Counted from the stretch's first letter, positions 1 through 12,119 are shown. The stretch is DNA of 64,000 nt from Ipomoea triloba (GCF_003576645.1 NC_044922.1:1881013-1945012), one strand, 5' to 3'. Made by a program: numbers and translations. Notes: a model not told the origin generated them from the letters alone.

Positions 1-1243
1 TCCATGACTTCAAACGCCTTGACACCATTCTTTTTCACAATTTTTCTTGCTACTTTAAGTTTTTTTTTTTTTTTTAAATTACAGCCAGAAAGAAGATGGA
101 GGAGAAATGAGGAAGAAGATGGCAATTTGACCAAAAGGGAGGATGGAGGATAAATTACCATATTAACCCTACTTTTAACCATCAACTAACGGAATTGTTA
201 ACGAAGGACTTAATTGGGTAAAATTATCAAAGTCTGGGACTTAATTGAGTACAAAAAGTCACTTAAGACTAAATTGAGTAAAACCACTATAGTCGAGGAC
301 TAAATTAGGTATTAACTCAAATTTAATTTTTGTCAACATCTTTTGGTTGAACCTGTCGCACAATATCTTCCTTGTATAATTTAAGAATTATTACACAAAA
401 ACGAAATTAGCTAGTGCATACTCTTAAATGATGGTTACAAACTTTGAGTATAAAAAAAATAGAAAAAAGATAAAAGAGAGGTGATCCCACCAGTCCACCA
501 CCCATGATTTACGGAGTATAAAAAGACTTATAAAGTTGGTTTACTCAATATTTAAAATGACTAATTTTTTTTATCTGCTTTTCTTCATCAATTAAAAAAC
601 TTAAAGTAACTGTCATAATTACAATTATCCAACAAATAATATTAAATACACTCGTATTTTCAATCTCATTTTTATTTCTTTCTATATGTTATATTTTGAT
701 TAATTTTTTTTTTTTTTAAAATGAGTCACAATTATTATTATTATTATTTGGATAAAACATGTACACCATTTTCCTTATCTGGAAAATCCAATTGCATACT
801 AGGAAATGTCAAATATAGTGGGATCAATTTTTGAGGTTTTGTCTCCTTGTCGGTCTCTCGCTTTCGTTAAAGAATCTTTGTATTAGATCCTTCCCGGCAG
901 CTTCGTACCAAATGGGAAAACGCAACATATTTCACGTGCAGAACTTCACTTACCAACTTCAGCTTAATTTGGTCTAAATTAAACTTTGACTCAATTAGTA
1001 ACCATTGACTAATAAAATAAGATATTAAATCTTTACCGTGAATAATTATAATTAAATTTACATCAAAAGTGATATTTCAGGGTAAAAATGAAATGTCAGT
1101 TAAATAGAGTGGGAAAAAGAAAATAATTTTATAAATGATAAAATTTAAGAATATTTCATGAAATCTTACATTACATGCATGCAGAACATAAACATGAACT
1201 TCAAAACCAGATTACAGTGAAGATGATGGAGTTTAATTTGTAT
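1..1243. other. Intergenic DNA, left edge; no gene seen
   Basis: AT-rich sequence with poly-T tracts and no convincing coding potential. Around 155-325 there is a degenerate run of phrases built on 'gacttaattgagta', which looks like part of a dispersed repeat, but I could not find its ends. The last 100 bases form the 3' flank of the minus-strand dioxygenase gene that ends at 1244. Confidence 0.5.
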
Positions 1244-2320
1244 CTAATTTATCTTTGCGAAATCCACTGTTTCTTTTCCGTCGTGAGCTTTCCTGAAGAA
1301 ATGTTTGACGTAGTCGGAGTAAAGCACGTTCTTGTACACCGGCTTCTCGCCGCTCTCCAACAATTCCGGCAACGGTCCGATGATATCATTCGGGCGGGGA
1401 TTGACGAAGATCGGCACTGAAATCCTATTGTTGCTTCCATTAGCGATCACGCGGTGCTCGATGCTCTTGTACCGCCCGTTGCTCAAGATCTGAAGCGCGT
1501 CGCCGACGTTAATCACGATGGCGCCGTTGATCGGCGGGACGTGAACCCACGTGTCGCTATCCAGTTTCCGAACGTAAAGTCCGCCGATTTGGTCCTGGAG
1601 GAGGATGGTGAGCGTGGAGACGTCGGAGTGACGGCCGACGCCGACGGTGAGCTCCGGGTTGGGACATTTGGGGTAATAATTCATGTTAATTCTCTTTGAA
1701 CCCATTAACAGAGATTCTTTGGTTCCGTCAATCTCCGTTACGTTTAGTCCCTTCATTAGAGACTTCAATAACCTTTTTATAACGGCGTCACAGTTTCTCA
1801 TAAACGTCAGCGCTTCATCCCGACAGGCCAACGGCCAAAGAGCGGCGGCTTCCTCGTCGGAAACGTAGAACAAACTGAGAAAATCTTTCCACTCCAAAGC
1901 TTTCTCAGCGTGGGGAGTAAAGCTGGTGCCATATCTCACATTATTGGAGGGAGAATTTTCCTTGGAATGCTTGTTCTTCTCCTCCGCTGGCAACCGGAAA
2001 AACCGGTAAGTCGCCGCCTTAACCTCCTCAAGAACCTCAAGGGGAACTCCATGATTCACAATCTGGAAGAACCCCCACTTCTCCGCAGCCTCACAGATCA
2101 TATCACCCACCTTCGGATCACTCCCCCACTCCGACAAGTCAATGACCGGAATAGTGTCGTCGACGATGACCGTGCTGGTCGTGATCCGTTCCTCCTCCGG
2201 CTGAACATATTGTTTGGGAAGGGCCTCGAGACCCATGTCGGCAAGACCCTTCACGCCGTTGCCTTCGTGGACAACAAAATCGGTAATATTGGAGAGAACA
2301 GAAGACAACATTGCAGGCAT
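1244..2320 (-). CDS. F6'H: Feruloyl-CoA 6'-hydroxylase-like 2OG/Fe(II) dioxygenase (array gene 1, intronless)
   Basis: A complete 358-residue intronless gene. Enzymes of this family use 2-oxoglutarate, O2 and Fe(II) to ortho-hydroxylate feruloyl-CoA (some members also p-coumaroyl-CoA) in the cytosol, giving the precursors of scopoletin and umbelliferone. The N-terminal DIOX_N region is about residues 55-165, and the jelly-roll 2OG-FeII domain about 205-310. The iron triad is H231, D233 (in GRHSDVS) and H289 (in EHRV); R299 and S301 (NRISVP) should bind 2-oxoglutarate. The start is the ATG at 2320 (MPAMLSS), matching the paralogues; the reading frame runs 9 codons further up but only to a TTG. 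It differs from gene 2 at about 13 residues (hand count). It is divergent from gene 2. Family is very likely; exact substrate is not decidable here. Confidence 0.93.
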   Translation of the reverse strand: MPAMLSSVLSNITDFVVHEGNGVKGLADMGLEALPKQYVQPEEERITTSTVIVDDTIPVIDLSEWGSDPKVGDMICEAAEKWGFFQIVNHGVPLEVLEEVKAATYRFFRLPAEEKNKHSKENSPSNNVRYGTSFTPHAEKALEWKDFLSLFYVSDEEAAALWPLACRDEALTFMRNCDAVIKRLLKSLMKGLNVTEIDGTKESLLMGSKRINMNYYPKCPNPELTVGVGRHSDVSTLTILLQDQIGGLYVRKLDSDTWVHVPPINGAIVINVGDALQILSNGRYKSIEHRVIANGSNNRISVPIFVNPRPNDIIGPLPELLESGEKPVYKNVLYSDYVKHFFRKAHDGKETVDFAKIN

Positions 2321-2324
2321 GGTT

Positions 2325-2495
2325 CCCTTAATTACTACAAAAAACAACCTTAATTACTTCAAAAACAACCTTAATTACTGCGAAAAAACAACCTTAATTA
2401 CCTCAAAAACAACCTTAAACCTTAATTACCTCAAAAACAACCTTAAACCTTAATAAAACAACCTTAAATACTACGAAAAACAACCTTAGTTACTA
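2325..2495. repeat. Minisatellite in the presumed 5' leader of gene 1
   Basis: Imperfect tandem copies of a unit of about 24 bases, of the form 'aaccttaattacctcaaaa', begin only a few bases upstream of the gene 1 start codon. They lie between that ATG and the probable TATA box at 2608-2615, so they are expected to be transcribed as 5' UTR. The other genes of the array lack them. Confidence 0.8.
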
Positions 2496-2607
2496 GGATA
2501 AACAAGAATATACGGTATCCAAGACTTACAAATACTCAGTACTAATGAAAAGAGGTTTATTTTATCTCACTACGATGATATGATGCCTGTGTTCATTTCT
2601 GGATTCC

Positions 2608-2615
2608 AATTTATA
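2608..2615 (-). promoter_or_regulatory. Probable TATA box of gene 1
   Basis: TATAAATT on the minus strand, about 290 bases upstream of the ATG at 2320. In the sister genes the TATA-to-ATG distance is about 80-130 bases; the minisatellite accounts for the extra length. Confidence 0.5.
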
Positions 2616-2966
2616 GGCAATATGATGCTTCAAAGGTGGGGTTGGGTTCATGGAATATTGGTGATGTGGGACCTGCAGCCAACCAGACATTGGTTTGTTT
2701 GAATTCCTTTCCGATAATGTGTTTATATAAAATATTTGATGAAAGTTGTTGAGTCGAAGACTAAAGTATTGTATATATTGTTAAAAAAAGACTTTTCAAT
2801 AAATAATCAACAATGTTTGCGAAAAAAAAAAAATCAACAATGGTGTTCTCAAGCATGTTTGTACCTAAAAAGTTGTGCCATTGTACCGAAAATTTATTGA
2901 ATTAGCGTTACGTTGCCTTTGATAAGATCACAAACCAAAATCGACTTGATAACTTATTTTTTCTAC

Positions 2967-3007
<41 letters not shown>

Positions 3008-3234
3008 AATGTGAGGAGAGAATTAAATTCAAATCCACTACTAGAAGATGTACAGAGTAAATCGTGTCTTATGACTTTAGTTAATAAAGAACCATATAAA
3101 GATAAATCTGTGCGGTTGTGCGGGTAGGTTGCCCTGTAACTGACGAGTTCAAATAAAAAAGATTGAGATTTAAACTCGTGACCTTTTAGTTACAAATCTA
3201 TACCCTTAGAAGTAGATATAACTATATCAAGTCG

Positions 3235-3378
3235 TCATTTTTAAATTTGTAAATCAATTTCAAAGTTTAACTTTTAACTTTTAAATATGAGAATTTCTTT
3301 CAATGCATCATTTTTAAATTTGTAAATCAATTTAAAAATTCAACTTTTAACTTTTAAATATGAGAATTTCTTGCAAGG
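3235..3378. repeat. 72-base tandem duplication
   Basis: Two adjacent, slightly diverged copies of a unit containing 'catttttaaatttgtaaat' and ending 'aaatatgagaatttctt'. Confidence 0.75.
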
Positions 3379-4901
3379 TATTTTTTTCTTCACTTGACTG
3401 GATACACCAATCCAGTATCGGGACTCAAACACCAAACTATTTAAAAACAAATCTTAAGTGGCGCTTTGCATCCAGTCCCATCCACTAAACCAATTAATAC
3501 TCTAAGCGTTATCGATCAATTTCTATTTTTACATGCTATTATATTGTTATAAGAGTCAAATACTCTAATATTACACATTGAATTGAGAGAGTAGAGATAT
3601 AAATAATTTATTTACTTAACATCCGTCATGCAAGAGTTCTTAATAAGAGCACCAAATGATATATGATAGTGACGATGCTTAAGTCATGACCCTAATTCCA
3701 CCCTAAAAATTAGATCATAAGTAGAGATTTAATTTGACCCTAACCTACTTACCAATTTACAATTTCTTGTGAAATCATTGAGGACCGTATCACTCCGCAA
3801 TATATTTTGACATCTTATTATTGACAAATGAAGAAGCTATGTCTATTTATTATTAACAAATTCTTTGACGGATCATCAAATTTAAACTCTTTTTAAAAAA
3901 TTATATATTCTTTATTTTATTTTTTGAATATTCAAAAACCACAAAGATACTTTAATTTAGGGAATCAATATATTGATCGAATATAGTTTGGTTGGTATAT
4001 TTGATGTCTTGGGTCGAGTTTTCGCGGAAGTTCATGAATCATGAATGTATGTCAGCAGACACGGAGGAATACATCCACCCCACCTACTGTACATGCTAAT
4101 GAATAATTAGAAAAAAAAAATATAAGTGCGGAATAAAAAATAGAATATTTTCCATACTTTAATTTGGTTTTAATTTTTAAAATAAATAATACCAGAAATA
4201 GGAAGCATGCATGAAACTCTATGTCTCTATCAATATAATCAATTTAGTGGATATTATTATTATTTTTATTGAAATTAGGTTGTTGTACATCATTAGTTAA
4301 TTAAACATCATTAAATTGCGACAAAAACTAGAGAAAAAACTCCTATTGGGGTTGCTCAAGCAACCTCATTAGTGTTTAATCCCAACATCTTTTTTTAGCA
4401 TCCACTATCTCCCTCAATCTAAAAAAACTATCCTCCCTATCGGTTTTAGGGTTTTTTTTTTATCCAAGTTTGTTGTGAACCCACCATTTTACTGCACTAT
4501 ATTTTATTATTTTAATTTTAAATTTATAGTTGTAATGAAAGTTAATTAATTAAAATAAGTATACATACATTTAATTAAGAAGATTGCGCAAATTGAGAAT
4601 TTTGAAAAACATGTGTAAATTGTGGAATTTGAAAATTTTGTCGAATTTGAGAATTTTGAACTTGTGGGATATAAATGTAAAATTTGTGAAGACGGTTGAG
4701 AAGAAGAAAAATAGGGTTGGGAAGAAGAAAAATTGGGTTGAGAATTTTATTGACTTTGAATTTCCCTTTTCCATTGTGATATGAAAAAAAATTGAGAGAA
4801 TGATATGATCGAATGAATTGCAAGTAATATAGGAATGAACTGAGAATAGCTAGGATGAAAATTGTTTTCAAATTGTAGAAATAGATGGTATTTACAGGGA
4901 A

Positions 4902-4929
4902 AATAATAATAATAATAATAATAATAATA

Positions 4930-4965
<36 letters not shown>
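4902..4965. repeat. Inverted microsatellite (AAT)n followed by (ATT)n
   Basis: About ten AAT units run directly into about eleven ATT units, so the whole tract is self-complementary and could fold into a hairpin. Confidence 0.85.
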
Positions 4966-5423
4966 TGAATTTAGCTATCAATTCAGAGTGGCGTAGCCCG
5001 TAAGCAGGTGGCCACTCTAAATCGTTGTTACACGTGCCTGAGCAGATGTGCATATGCCTATTTATTTTTAATTTTTTCATTTTGGTAAAAATTAGTCTTT
5101 GCAAAAAAAAAAAAATCACTAAAAATTATTATTCTCATATGTTAAAAAATCATACCACTAGATTTTTCTATGCAAAAACCTCTCCGAAACCCACAAATGA
5201 CCTTGTTCTTAGGGAAGACTTGGCCTACACTTTAGTGCCTCTTGCCAGTTAGAATAAAATATACTACTGTTACATTTATCTTAACTTTTATGTTTTTTTT
5301 TCATTCTATATTTTCAATTTTAAAAACATGGTTACCATCATGCATGCTTTCTTCACCATCATCTTTCAAATTTAAATTTTTTTAAGGACATACCATAGAG
5401 TTATAAACCTAAATCACAAATTC

Positions 5424-5461
<38 letters not shown>

Positions 5462-5812
5462 GCTGCTTTGATCTTGTGGACGTATGAACACTGTCTAATC
5501 ACATAAATTTTGTATTTTGTATTTTTTTAATTTTTGTCTTTGTTATTCATTTTTTGAAATCGCCTTTTCTAAGTAAAATGCCAAAGTTACTAACATGAAT
5601 TTTATCAAATTTAAATTAATATGGCAATAGTGAAATATTGACCAAATATATATAAAAAGAAAAAGTGTAAACAATTTGCAAGTAAACGGCCCTATGTGTG
5701 ATATGTCTTCCACTGAGCAAAAATTCCACAGGAAATAGCAGTTTCATAAGAAACTACGAAATTGAAGAGGATGTAACTCGTGTGGGAAATGAAACTACTT
5801 TTGGAGTATTTT

Positions 5813-5830
5813 AAGGTTAAATCCACCATG

Positions 5831-5879
<49 letters not shown>

Positions 5880-5892
5880 TTAAATCCACCAT
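5813..5892. mobile_element. Poly(A) retroinsertion with 17-base target duplication
   Basis: AAGGTTAAATCCACCAT occurs at 5813-5829 and again at 5876-5892. Between them is only GTTTTT followed by about 40 A. A long target duplication flanking an A-tract is the mark of LINE-type target-primed insertion, here of little more than a tail. The paralogous promoter of gene 3 (about 10775-10800) has one uninterrupted, slightly diverged copy of the target, so the empty site is visible. Confidence 0.75.
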
Positions 5893-6068
5893 TGTTGATT
5901 TGTGATACCAGGTGGTCGTCACTCGTCTGACGACCAACGCAACTATGCCTACACCCTACTACCCTAGTCCTCTATCCATTCCCTTCAACTCAACAACTTT
6001 CATTCTACAAATTATAATTCGGCCCCAAAAGTTTCACGAAATTATGAATCCTACCCAACTTCCGTTCC

Positions 6069-6075
6069 TATAAAT
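6069..6075 (+). promoter_or_regulatory. Probable TATA box of gene 2
   Basis: TATAAAT, 110 bases upstream of the ATG. It lies in a proximal promoter block (about 5880-6140) that is clearly related to the one upstream of gene 3 (about 10785-10980). Confidence 0.6.
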
Positions 6076-6178
6076 TACATGCCAGATAAAGGGATAGCCA
6101 CCAACAAATTTCTCCACTGAATAAAAACAATTCTTTCTTCACTAAAATATATCTTTTGATCTTCTCTGCAAATTAAAC

Positions 6179-7255
6179 ATGCCTGCAGTGTTGTCTTCAG
6201 TTCTCTCCAATATCACCGACTTTGTTGTCCACGAAGGCAACGGCGTGAAGGGTCTTGCCGACATGGGGCTTCAGTCTCTTCCCAAACAGTACATTCAGCC
6301 GGCGGAGGAGCGGATCACAACCAGTACGGTCATCGTTGACGACACTATTCCGGTCATTGACTTGTCGGAGTGGGGGAGTGATCCGAAGGTGGGCGATTTG
6401 ATCTGTGAGGCGGCGGAGAAGTGGGGGTTCTTCCAGATTGTGAACCATGGAGTTCCCCTTGAGATTCTGGAGGAGGTTAAGGCGGCGACTTACCGGTTTT
6501 TCCGGTTGCCAGCGGAGGAGAAGAACAAGCATTCCAAGGATAATTCTCCGTCCAATAATGTGAGATATGGCACCAGCTTTACTCCCCACGCTGAGAAAGC
6601 TTTGGAGTGGAAAGATTTTCTCAGTTTGTTCTACGTTTCCGACGAGGAAGCCGCCGCGCTTTGGCCGTCGGCGTGTCGGGATGAAGCGCTGACGTTTATG
6701 AGAAACTGTGACGCCGTTATTAAAAGATTATTAATGTCTTTAATGAAGGGACTAAACGTAACGGAGATTGACGGAACCAAAGAATCTCTGTTAATGGGTT
6801 CAAAGAGGATTAATATGAATTATTACCCCAAATGTCCCAACCCGGAGCTCACCGTCGGCGTCGGCCGTCACTCCGACGTCTCCACTCTCACCATCCTCCT
6901 CCAGGACCAAATCGGGGGACTCTACGTCCGGAAACTGGACAGCGACACGTGGGTTCACGTCCCGCCGATCAACGGCGCCATCGTGATTAACGTCGGCGAC
7001 GCGCTTCAGATCTTGAGCAACGGGCGGTACAAGAGCATCGAGCACCGCGTGATCGCTAATGGAAGCAACAACAGGATTTCAGTGCCGATCTTCGTGAATC
7101 CCCGCCCCAATGATATCATCGGACCGCTGCCGGAGGTGTTGGAGAGCGGGGAAAAGGCGGTGTACAAGAACGTGCTTTACTCCGACTACGTCAAGCATTT
7201 CTTCCGGAAAGCTCACGACGGAAAGGAAACAGTGGATTTTGCAAAGATAAAGTAG
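6179..7255 (+). CDS. F6'H: Feruloyl-CoA 6'-hydroxylase-like 2OG/Fe(II) dioxygenase (array gene 2, intronless)
   Basis: Complete single-exon gene of 358 residues, beginning MPAVLSS and ending AKIK. It carries the full dioxygenase set: FFQIVNHG at about 84-91, iron ligands H231, D233 and H289, and R299/S301 for 2-oxoglutarate. The coding region is GC-rich (many GCC, CCG and GGC codons) compared with its AT-rich surroundings. It and gene 3 are direct tandem duplicates about 4.86 kb apart, including their promoters, and differ at only about 8 residues by hand count. The role is probably ortho-hydroxylation of feruloyl-CoA for scopoletin synthesis; relaxed activity on p-coumaroyl-CoA is possible. 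Confidence 0.94.
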   Translation: MPAVLSSVLSNITDFVVHEGNGVKGLADMGLQSLPKQYIQPAEERITTSTVIVDDTIPVIDLSEWGSDPKVGDLICEAAEKWGFFQIVNHGVPLEILEEVKAATYRFFRLPAEEKNKHSKDNSPSNNVRYGTSFTPHAEKALEWKDFLSLFYVSDEEAAALWPSACRDEALTFMRNCDAVIKRLLMSLMKGLNVTEIDGTKESLLMGSKRINMNYYPKCPNPELTVGVGRHSDVSTLTILLQDQIGGLYVRKLDSDTWVHVPPINGAIVINVGDALQILSNGRYKSIEHRVIANGSNNRISVPIFVNPRPNDIIGPLPEVLESGEKAVYKNVLYSDYVKHFFRKAHDGKETVDFAKIK

Positions 7256-7643
7256 ATACACACTCTACCATCTTCACTATATAGGGAGATTAACCTCCAT
7301 TACAGTTGATTATATGGTTATCAAGTTCATGTTTTATGTTCTCCATGTAAGATCTCATGAAATTAAATATTCTTCAATTTTATCATTTATAAATCTATCC
7401 TTTTATAATATTTTCTTTTTTCCCACTCTCATCTATAATTTAAATTGACACTTTATTTTTACCCAAAAACATCACTTTTAATGTCAATTTAGTCATAATT
7501 TTCATTGGAGTTGCGGATTTATTTTAGACTTTCTTATTTATAAGTCATATACAATATAATTATAATTCTCATACATAAATCAATTAAATAAATTAAACAT
7601 ATAAGAGATCAGACAATAAATGAGGGTGAGTAAAATATATATG

Positions 7644-7716
<73 letters not shown>

Positions 7717-8039
7717 CAACTTTACTTACGTACCCTTCATGGAAGAAAAAATATAATTGAAAAATATCAGATTTTCAACCACCCAAAATAGTCAAAAACT
7801 CAGGATTTAAAATTAAAAGCGTTGGATTCGAAAAAATGCCTCTCCATTCAATCATATCATTACTTTTTGGCACATCATCACTTATCTTCTCTCAACATGC
7901 CTTAGTATAATTTTTACTTAAATTATCAACTATATTTTTTAAAATAATAAAAAATTATACAAGCTAAGTATTAATTTTGTGACTTTCAAAAAAATTATAT
8001 ATTATTATTTTTAAAAACATTTCAATATAATTATGAAAC

Positions 8040-8360
8040 TTATTGTGTGATACTATCCACATATCCTTGTCCAGGAGACATGAAAGTCTAGTCAATATGA
8101 AAATGTAATACTTATATTGAAAAATGTAATACTAATAATAAATAAAGTAGTTATTACTTATAAGGAAAAGTGTAACACTTTTGAAGAAAAATGTATTACA
8201 TTTATATGTTGATTTAAAAATATTACAGTTTACCTTATTATAAATAAACACTTTATTCATAATTTGTATTACATTTTATAGTATAAGTATTACATATCCA
8301 TAATGACCCGACCTGCATCACGGATAATGATCATCAACTCCGTGTTATGATCTCACAAGA
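8040..8360. mobile_element. Degenerate TIR (MITE-like) repeat, copy A
   Basis: Ends carry diverged 'atccttgtccaggagac' and 'gatctcacaag' phrases around an AT-rich core with repeated 'aatgtaatac'. A better preserved relative lies at about 39890-40255, where the two ends are clearly inverted repeats. Superfamily not determined. Confidence 0.5.
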
Positions 8361-8814
8361 GAGCCACTTTAAGTACTAATATCAGACAATTATTTTTATG
8401 TATCACGTATAGAAAAGATTAATCATTGTTATAAGAGTCGAAAATTCAAATATTATACATCTATCGAATTGAGAGATTAGAGATATAAATAATTTATTTA
8501 CTTAACGTAAAATAAACACAATGATAGATTAAAAAAAAAATCATTGAATTGGTTTTGCAATTAAATTAAAGATATAAATCCGGCCTTGGTTAGAGTAGAA
8601 AGTGAGAGTATGTGTAGTATTACTCTTAAAGATATAAATCCTTGGTCCATGCAATAATTTGCCACTCTTATTATTAACAACTCCTTGGTTGGCCCACGTA
8701 CGTAGTTTTCTTGGATTTTAATTTTAGTTATTTTATTTTATTTTTTGAATCAACAAAAATGACAAAAATACTTTAATTTAAGGAATCAAAATATCAATAA
8801 AATATACTTCATTG

Positions 8815-9060
8815 TTATATTTTATCTATTCTACTTACTATTCATTCACACAAACCAATTTTTTTTTCTTTATTTTTTTTGGTATTTTTTACTTATTTTT
8901 AAATTTAATTTTTCGTGTTTAATAGTACGTTTAGTCTAGTTTCGAAATATATAAATTTTGTATATTAATATTAAACTTAATATTATGAAAAATTAAATTA
9001 AAAATAACTTTAATCACACTGTAAACTGAAATAGACACATAAAATGAAACCAAAGGACTA
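8815..9060. mobile_element. Stowaway-like MITE remnant
   Basis: It shares an ordered core with 27325-27592, including 'atttttaaatttaatttt' and 'aaacttaatattatgaaaaa'. The ends are degenerate versions of the plant Stowaway terminus (CTCCCTCCGTCCCA type). Identification is from memory of that family. Confidence 0.45.
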
Positions 9061-9623
9061 AATGAATAGCTAGGTCCGTTGAGATTTTTTTTTGGATCCA
9101 AGGCTAGGGGAGCGCCCGAAATAGACTAGGTCGTATTGGCCAACTGGCGCCAGGCCGGAATGCACAGTATGGGGAGTGGGGACTTCGGTAAGCTCATTTT
9201 TTGTTGGTTGACTTTCATCGAATTGAATCTTTGTTTTCATTTATTTATTTATTTATTTTGAATCGTCAAAAATTGCAAAGATAGTTGAATTTAAAGAATC
9301 AATCTAAGATATCCACAGACAGAATATAGTTTGGTTGGTATATTTGATGTCGTGAATCGAATTTAATTTCGCGGAAGTTCATGAATCATTGAATGTATAT
9401 ATGTCGGCAATCATGGTGGATGCAATGCCACTGCACATGCAAATGATGAAATGAATAATGAATTATTAATGAAGTAGGAAAAAAAATCAAAGAAAAAAGT
9501 GGAAGTGGAATAACAAATATAATATTCCCCATACTATAATTTGGTTTTAATTTTTAAATAAATAATATCGGAAATAGGAAGCATGCATGCAATTCTATGT
9601 CTCTATCAGCCACATCTAGCGGA

Positions 9624-9660
<37 letters not shown>

Positions 9661-10176
9661 GTTGTTGTTGTTGTTATTGTCATTAGGTTGTTGTACAACA
9701 TTAGTGTTCGACATAGGCCGATAAAGGTCAAGTCTAATAACCATTAGCTGGGAGATTGTTGGACCGATCAGAAGTCGGTAATGGGTAAAGGCGAAATCTA
9801 GCACCCAATGTCTCGAAATTGTGATGACAGTCTATAAGAAAATAAAGTTGCATATTTGCTACTAGCTATAGTTTTTTACGTAAGTGTTAAGTGTTTGATC
9901 CTAACAAGTGAGATCAAAGATAGAAGTCGAAGAGTACTCTTGTGAATTTTTTGAAAAGTCAAAATTTTGAAAATTCTAAGTTTTGTAATATATAACAGAT
10001 ATTAGAATATGAAGTGTTGGTTATATGATACTTTTTTTTTGGTAAATTTACAGGGTCTTTCTCTCAGTGGAGGAGATATCGAAATTGACTCTTTGTTCTT
10101 CAACATGTTAAGAAAAGTATAGATGAACAGATACTACAATGTAATAGGGTCAGTTGTATTCAAAAAAAAAGTTTTG

Positions 10177-10216
<40 letters not shown>

Positions 10217-10912
10217 CTCAAACTTCATTTTGCCAGAAGTAGAATAATTAGCTAGTTGTAAAGGTAATCATTGAGTTAGCTAGAGACTTGTCTTCAAACG
10301 TGCATAAGAAAGACTTGGCGTAGAACTTGGTGCCTCTTGCTTGTTGGAATAGTCCATATAGGCCACATTATTTATCTTTAACTTTTAGGTTTTTAATTCT
10401 ATGTTTTCAATTTTCTAACCCTGGTTAGTATGCTTTTTTTCACCTTCATATTTCAAATTTAATTTTTGGGACATATCATAAAGTTATAAACCATATCAAA
10501 ATTTTAAAATAAATAAAAAATGATTTTACTCAATGAATATGGGCAAAATGTCGAACTATGCATGTAAATTTTTTTTTAAAATTGTATTTGTGTTTGATTT
10601 CATAATTTCATTTTTTTTTTTTGTATAGAGTTTTTTTTTTATTAGACTATTTTTAAGAAAGAGATAAATTTACCGGCGTCATTTAAACTAAATTAAATTA
10701 AGTAATCTCATGATGTACTACGAAATTGAACAGAATGTAACTCGTGTGCAAAATGAAACTAATTTCCGTTTTTTAAGGATAAAGTACACCATTGTTGATT
10801 TGTGATACGAGGTGGCCGTCCCTACTCTTCAACTCACCAACCTTCAGTTTACAAACTATAATTTGGCCCCAAAACTTTCACCAATTTATGAATCCTACCC
10901 AACTTTGGTTCC

Positions 10913-10919
10913 TATATAT
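10913..10919 (+). promoter_or_regulatory. Probable TATA box of gene 3
   Basis: TATATAT in the promoter block shared with gene 2, 130 bases upstream of the ATG at 11043. Transcription from it would begin around 10943, downstream of the in-frame ATG at 10938, which argues against that upstream start. Confidence 0.55.
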
Positions 10920-10994
10920 TAGAGGCCAGAAAAGGGAATGTCATCAACAAATTTCTTCAGTGAATACAAAACAGTTCTTACTTCTCACACTTAC

Positions 10995-10998
<4 letters not shown>

Positions 10999-11034
<36 letters not shown>
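10999..11034. repeat. (AT)n microsatellite in the 5' leader of gene 3
   Basis: About 18 AT units end 8 bases before the start codon of gene 3. The repeat is open in the coding frame, where it would encode Tyr-Ile repeats if translation began upstream. Confidence 0.9.
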
Positions 11035-11036
<2 letters not shown>

Positions 11037-11042
11037 GCGAAA

Positions 11043-12119
11043 ATGCCGGCAAAGTTGTCTTCAGTTCTCTCCAATATCACCGACTTTGTTGTCCACGAAG
11101 GCAATGGCGTGAAGGGTCTTGCCGACATGGGGCTTCAGTCTCTTCCCAAACAGTACATTCAGCCGGCGGAGGAGCGGATCACGACCAGCACGGTCATCGT
11201 TGACGACACTATTCCGGTCATTGACTTGTCGGAGTGGGGGAGTGATCCGAAGGTGGGTGATATGATCTGTGAGGCGGCGGAGAAGTGGGGGTTCTTCCAG
11301 ATTGTCAATCATGGGGTTCCCCTTGAGGTTCTAGAAGAGGTTAAGGCGGCGACTTACCGGTTTTTCCGGTTGCCAGCGGAGGAGAAGAACAAGCATTCCA
11401 AGGATAATTCTCCCTCCAATAATGTGAGATATGGCACCAGCTTTACTCCCCATGCTGAGAAAGCTTTGGAGTGGAAAGATTTTCTCAGTCTGTTCTACGT
11501 TTCCGACGAGGAGGCCGCCGCGCTTTGGCCGTCGGCGTGTCGGGATGAAGCGCTGTCGTTTATGAGAAACTGTGACGCCGTTATAAAAAGATTATTAGAG
11601 TCTCTAATGAAGGGACTAAATGTAACGGAGATTGACGGAACCAAAGAATCTCTGTTAATGGGTTCAAAGAGGATTAACATGAATTATTACCCCAAATGTC
11701 CCAACCCGGAGCTCACCGTCGGCGTGGGCCGTCACTCCGACGTCTCCACGCTCACCATCCTCCTCCAGGACCAAATCGGCGGGCTCTACATTCGGAAACT
11801 GGACAGCGACACGTGGGTTCACGTCCCGCCGATCAACGGCGCCATCGTGATTAACGTCGGCGACGCGCTTCAGATCTTGAGCAACGGGCGGTACAAGAGC
11901 ATTGAGCACCGCGTGATCGCTAATGGAAGCAACAACAGGATTTCAGTGCCGATCTTCGTGAATCCCCGCCCGAATGATATCATCGGACCGTTGCCGGAAG
12001 TGTTGGAGAGCGGCGAGAAGCCGGTGTACAAGAACGTACTTTACTCCGACTATGTTAAGCATTTCTTCAGGAAAGCCCATGATGGAAAGGAGACCGTTGA
12101 TTTTGCAAAGATAAACTAG
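11043..12119 (+). CDS. F6'H: Feruloyl-CoA 6'-hydroxylase-like 2OG/Fe(II) dioxygenase (array gene 3, intronless)
   Basis: Complete single-exon gene, 358 residues, starting MPAKLSS. The frame is open to an ATG at 10938, which would add 35 residues rich in Tyr-Ile from the AT repeat. The start at 11043 is preferred because it matches every paralogue and the TATA position. The iron ligands H231, D233, H289 and the R299/S301 pair are intact. It differs from gene 2 at about 8 positions, including M186 to E and V250 to I. It is convergent with gene 4. Expected function is ortho-hydroxylation of CoA-linked hydroxycinnamates in coumarin synthesis. Confidence 0.94.
   Translation: MPAKLSSVLSNITDFVVHEGNGVKGLADMGLQSLPKQYIQPAEERITTSTVIVDDTIPVIDLSEWGSDPKVGDMICEAAEKWGFFQIVNHGVPLEVLEEVKAATYRFFRLPAEEKNKHSKDNSPSNNVRYGTSFTPHAEKALEWKDFLSLFYVSDEEAAALWPSACRDEALSFMRNCDAVIKRLLESLMKGLNVTEIDGTKESLLMGSKRINMNYYPKCPNPELTVGVGRHSDVSTLTILLQDQIGGLYIRKLDSDTWVHVPPINGAIVINVGDALQILSNGRYKSIEHRVIANGSNNRISVPIFVNPRPNDIIGPLPEVLESGEKPVYKNVLYSDYVKHFFRKAHDGKETVDFAKIN

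Larger units (their letters stand above)
2616..5812. other. Intergenic DNA between divergent genes 1 and 2; repeats only
   Basis: No gene is supported. It holds a (TA)n tract at 2972-3004, a 72-base direct duplication at about 3235-3378, an (AAT)n/(ATT)n inverted microsatellite at 4902-4965 and an (AAT)n tract at about 5424-5460. About 3900-4250 is similar to about 9250-9600, which shows that the flanks of genes 2 and 3 share an ancient duplication. Short frames here encode low-complexity peptides. Confidence 0.6.
7256..10912. other. Intergenic DNA between genes 2 and 3; repeats and MITE remnants
   Basis: No gene is supported. It contains (TA)n at 7647-7713 and 10179-10214, a TIR-type repeat at about 8040-8360, a Stowaway-like remnant at about 8815-9060 and an (ATT)n(GTT)n tract at about 9627-9674. 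A stretch ending 'gaacagatactac' near 10125-10160 resembles the 3' tail of the SINE at 36988. From about 10320 the sequence is the 5' flank of gene 3, similar to that of gene 2. Confidence 0.6.

Noticed and set aside
9616..9804. Frame with a long asparagine run
   Set aside because: It translates an (ATT)n/(GTT)n microsatellite; no conserved part.
10938..11042. N-terminal extension of gene 3 from the ATG at 10938
   Set aside because: It would translate the AT microsatellite, no paralogue has it, and the TATA box at 10913 predicts transcription starting downstream of that ATG.
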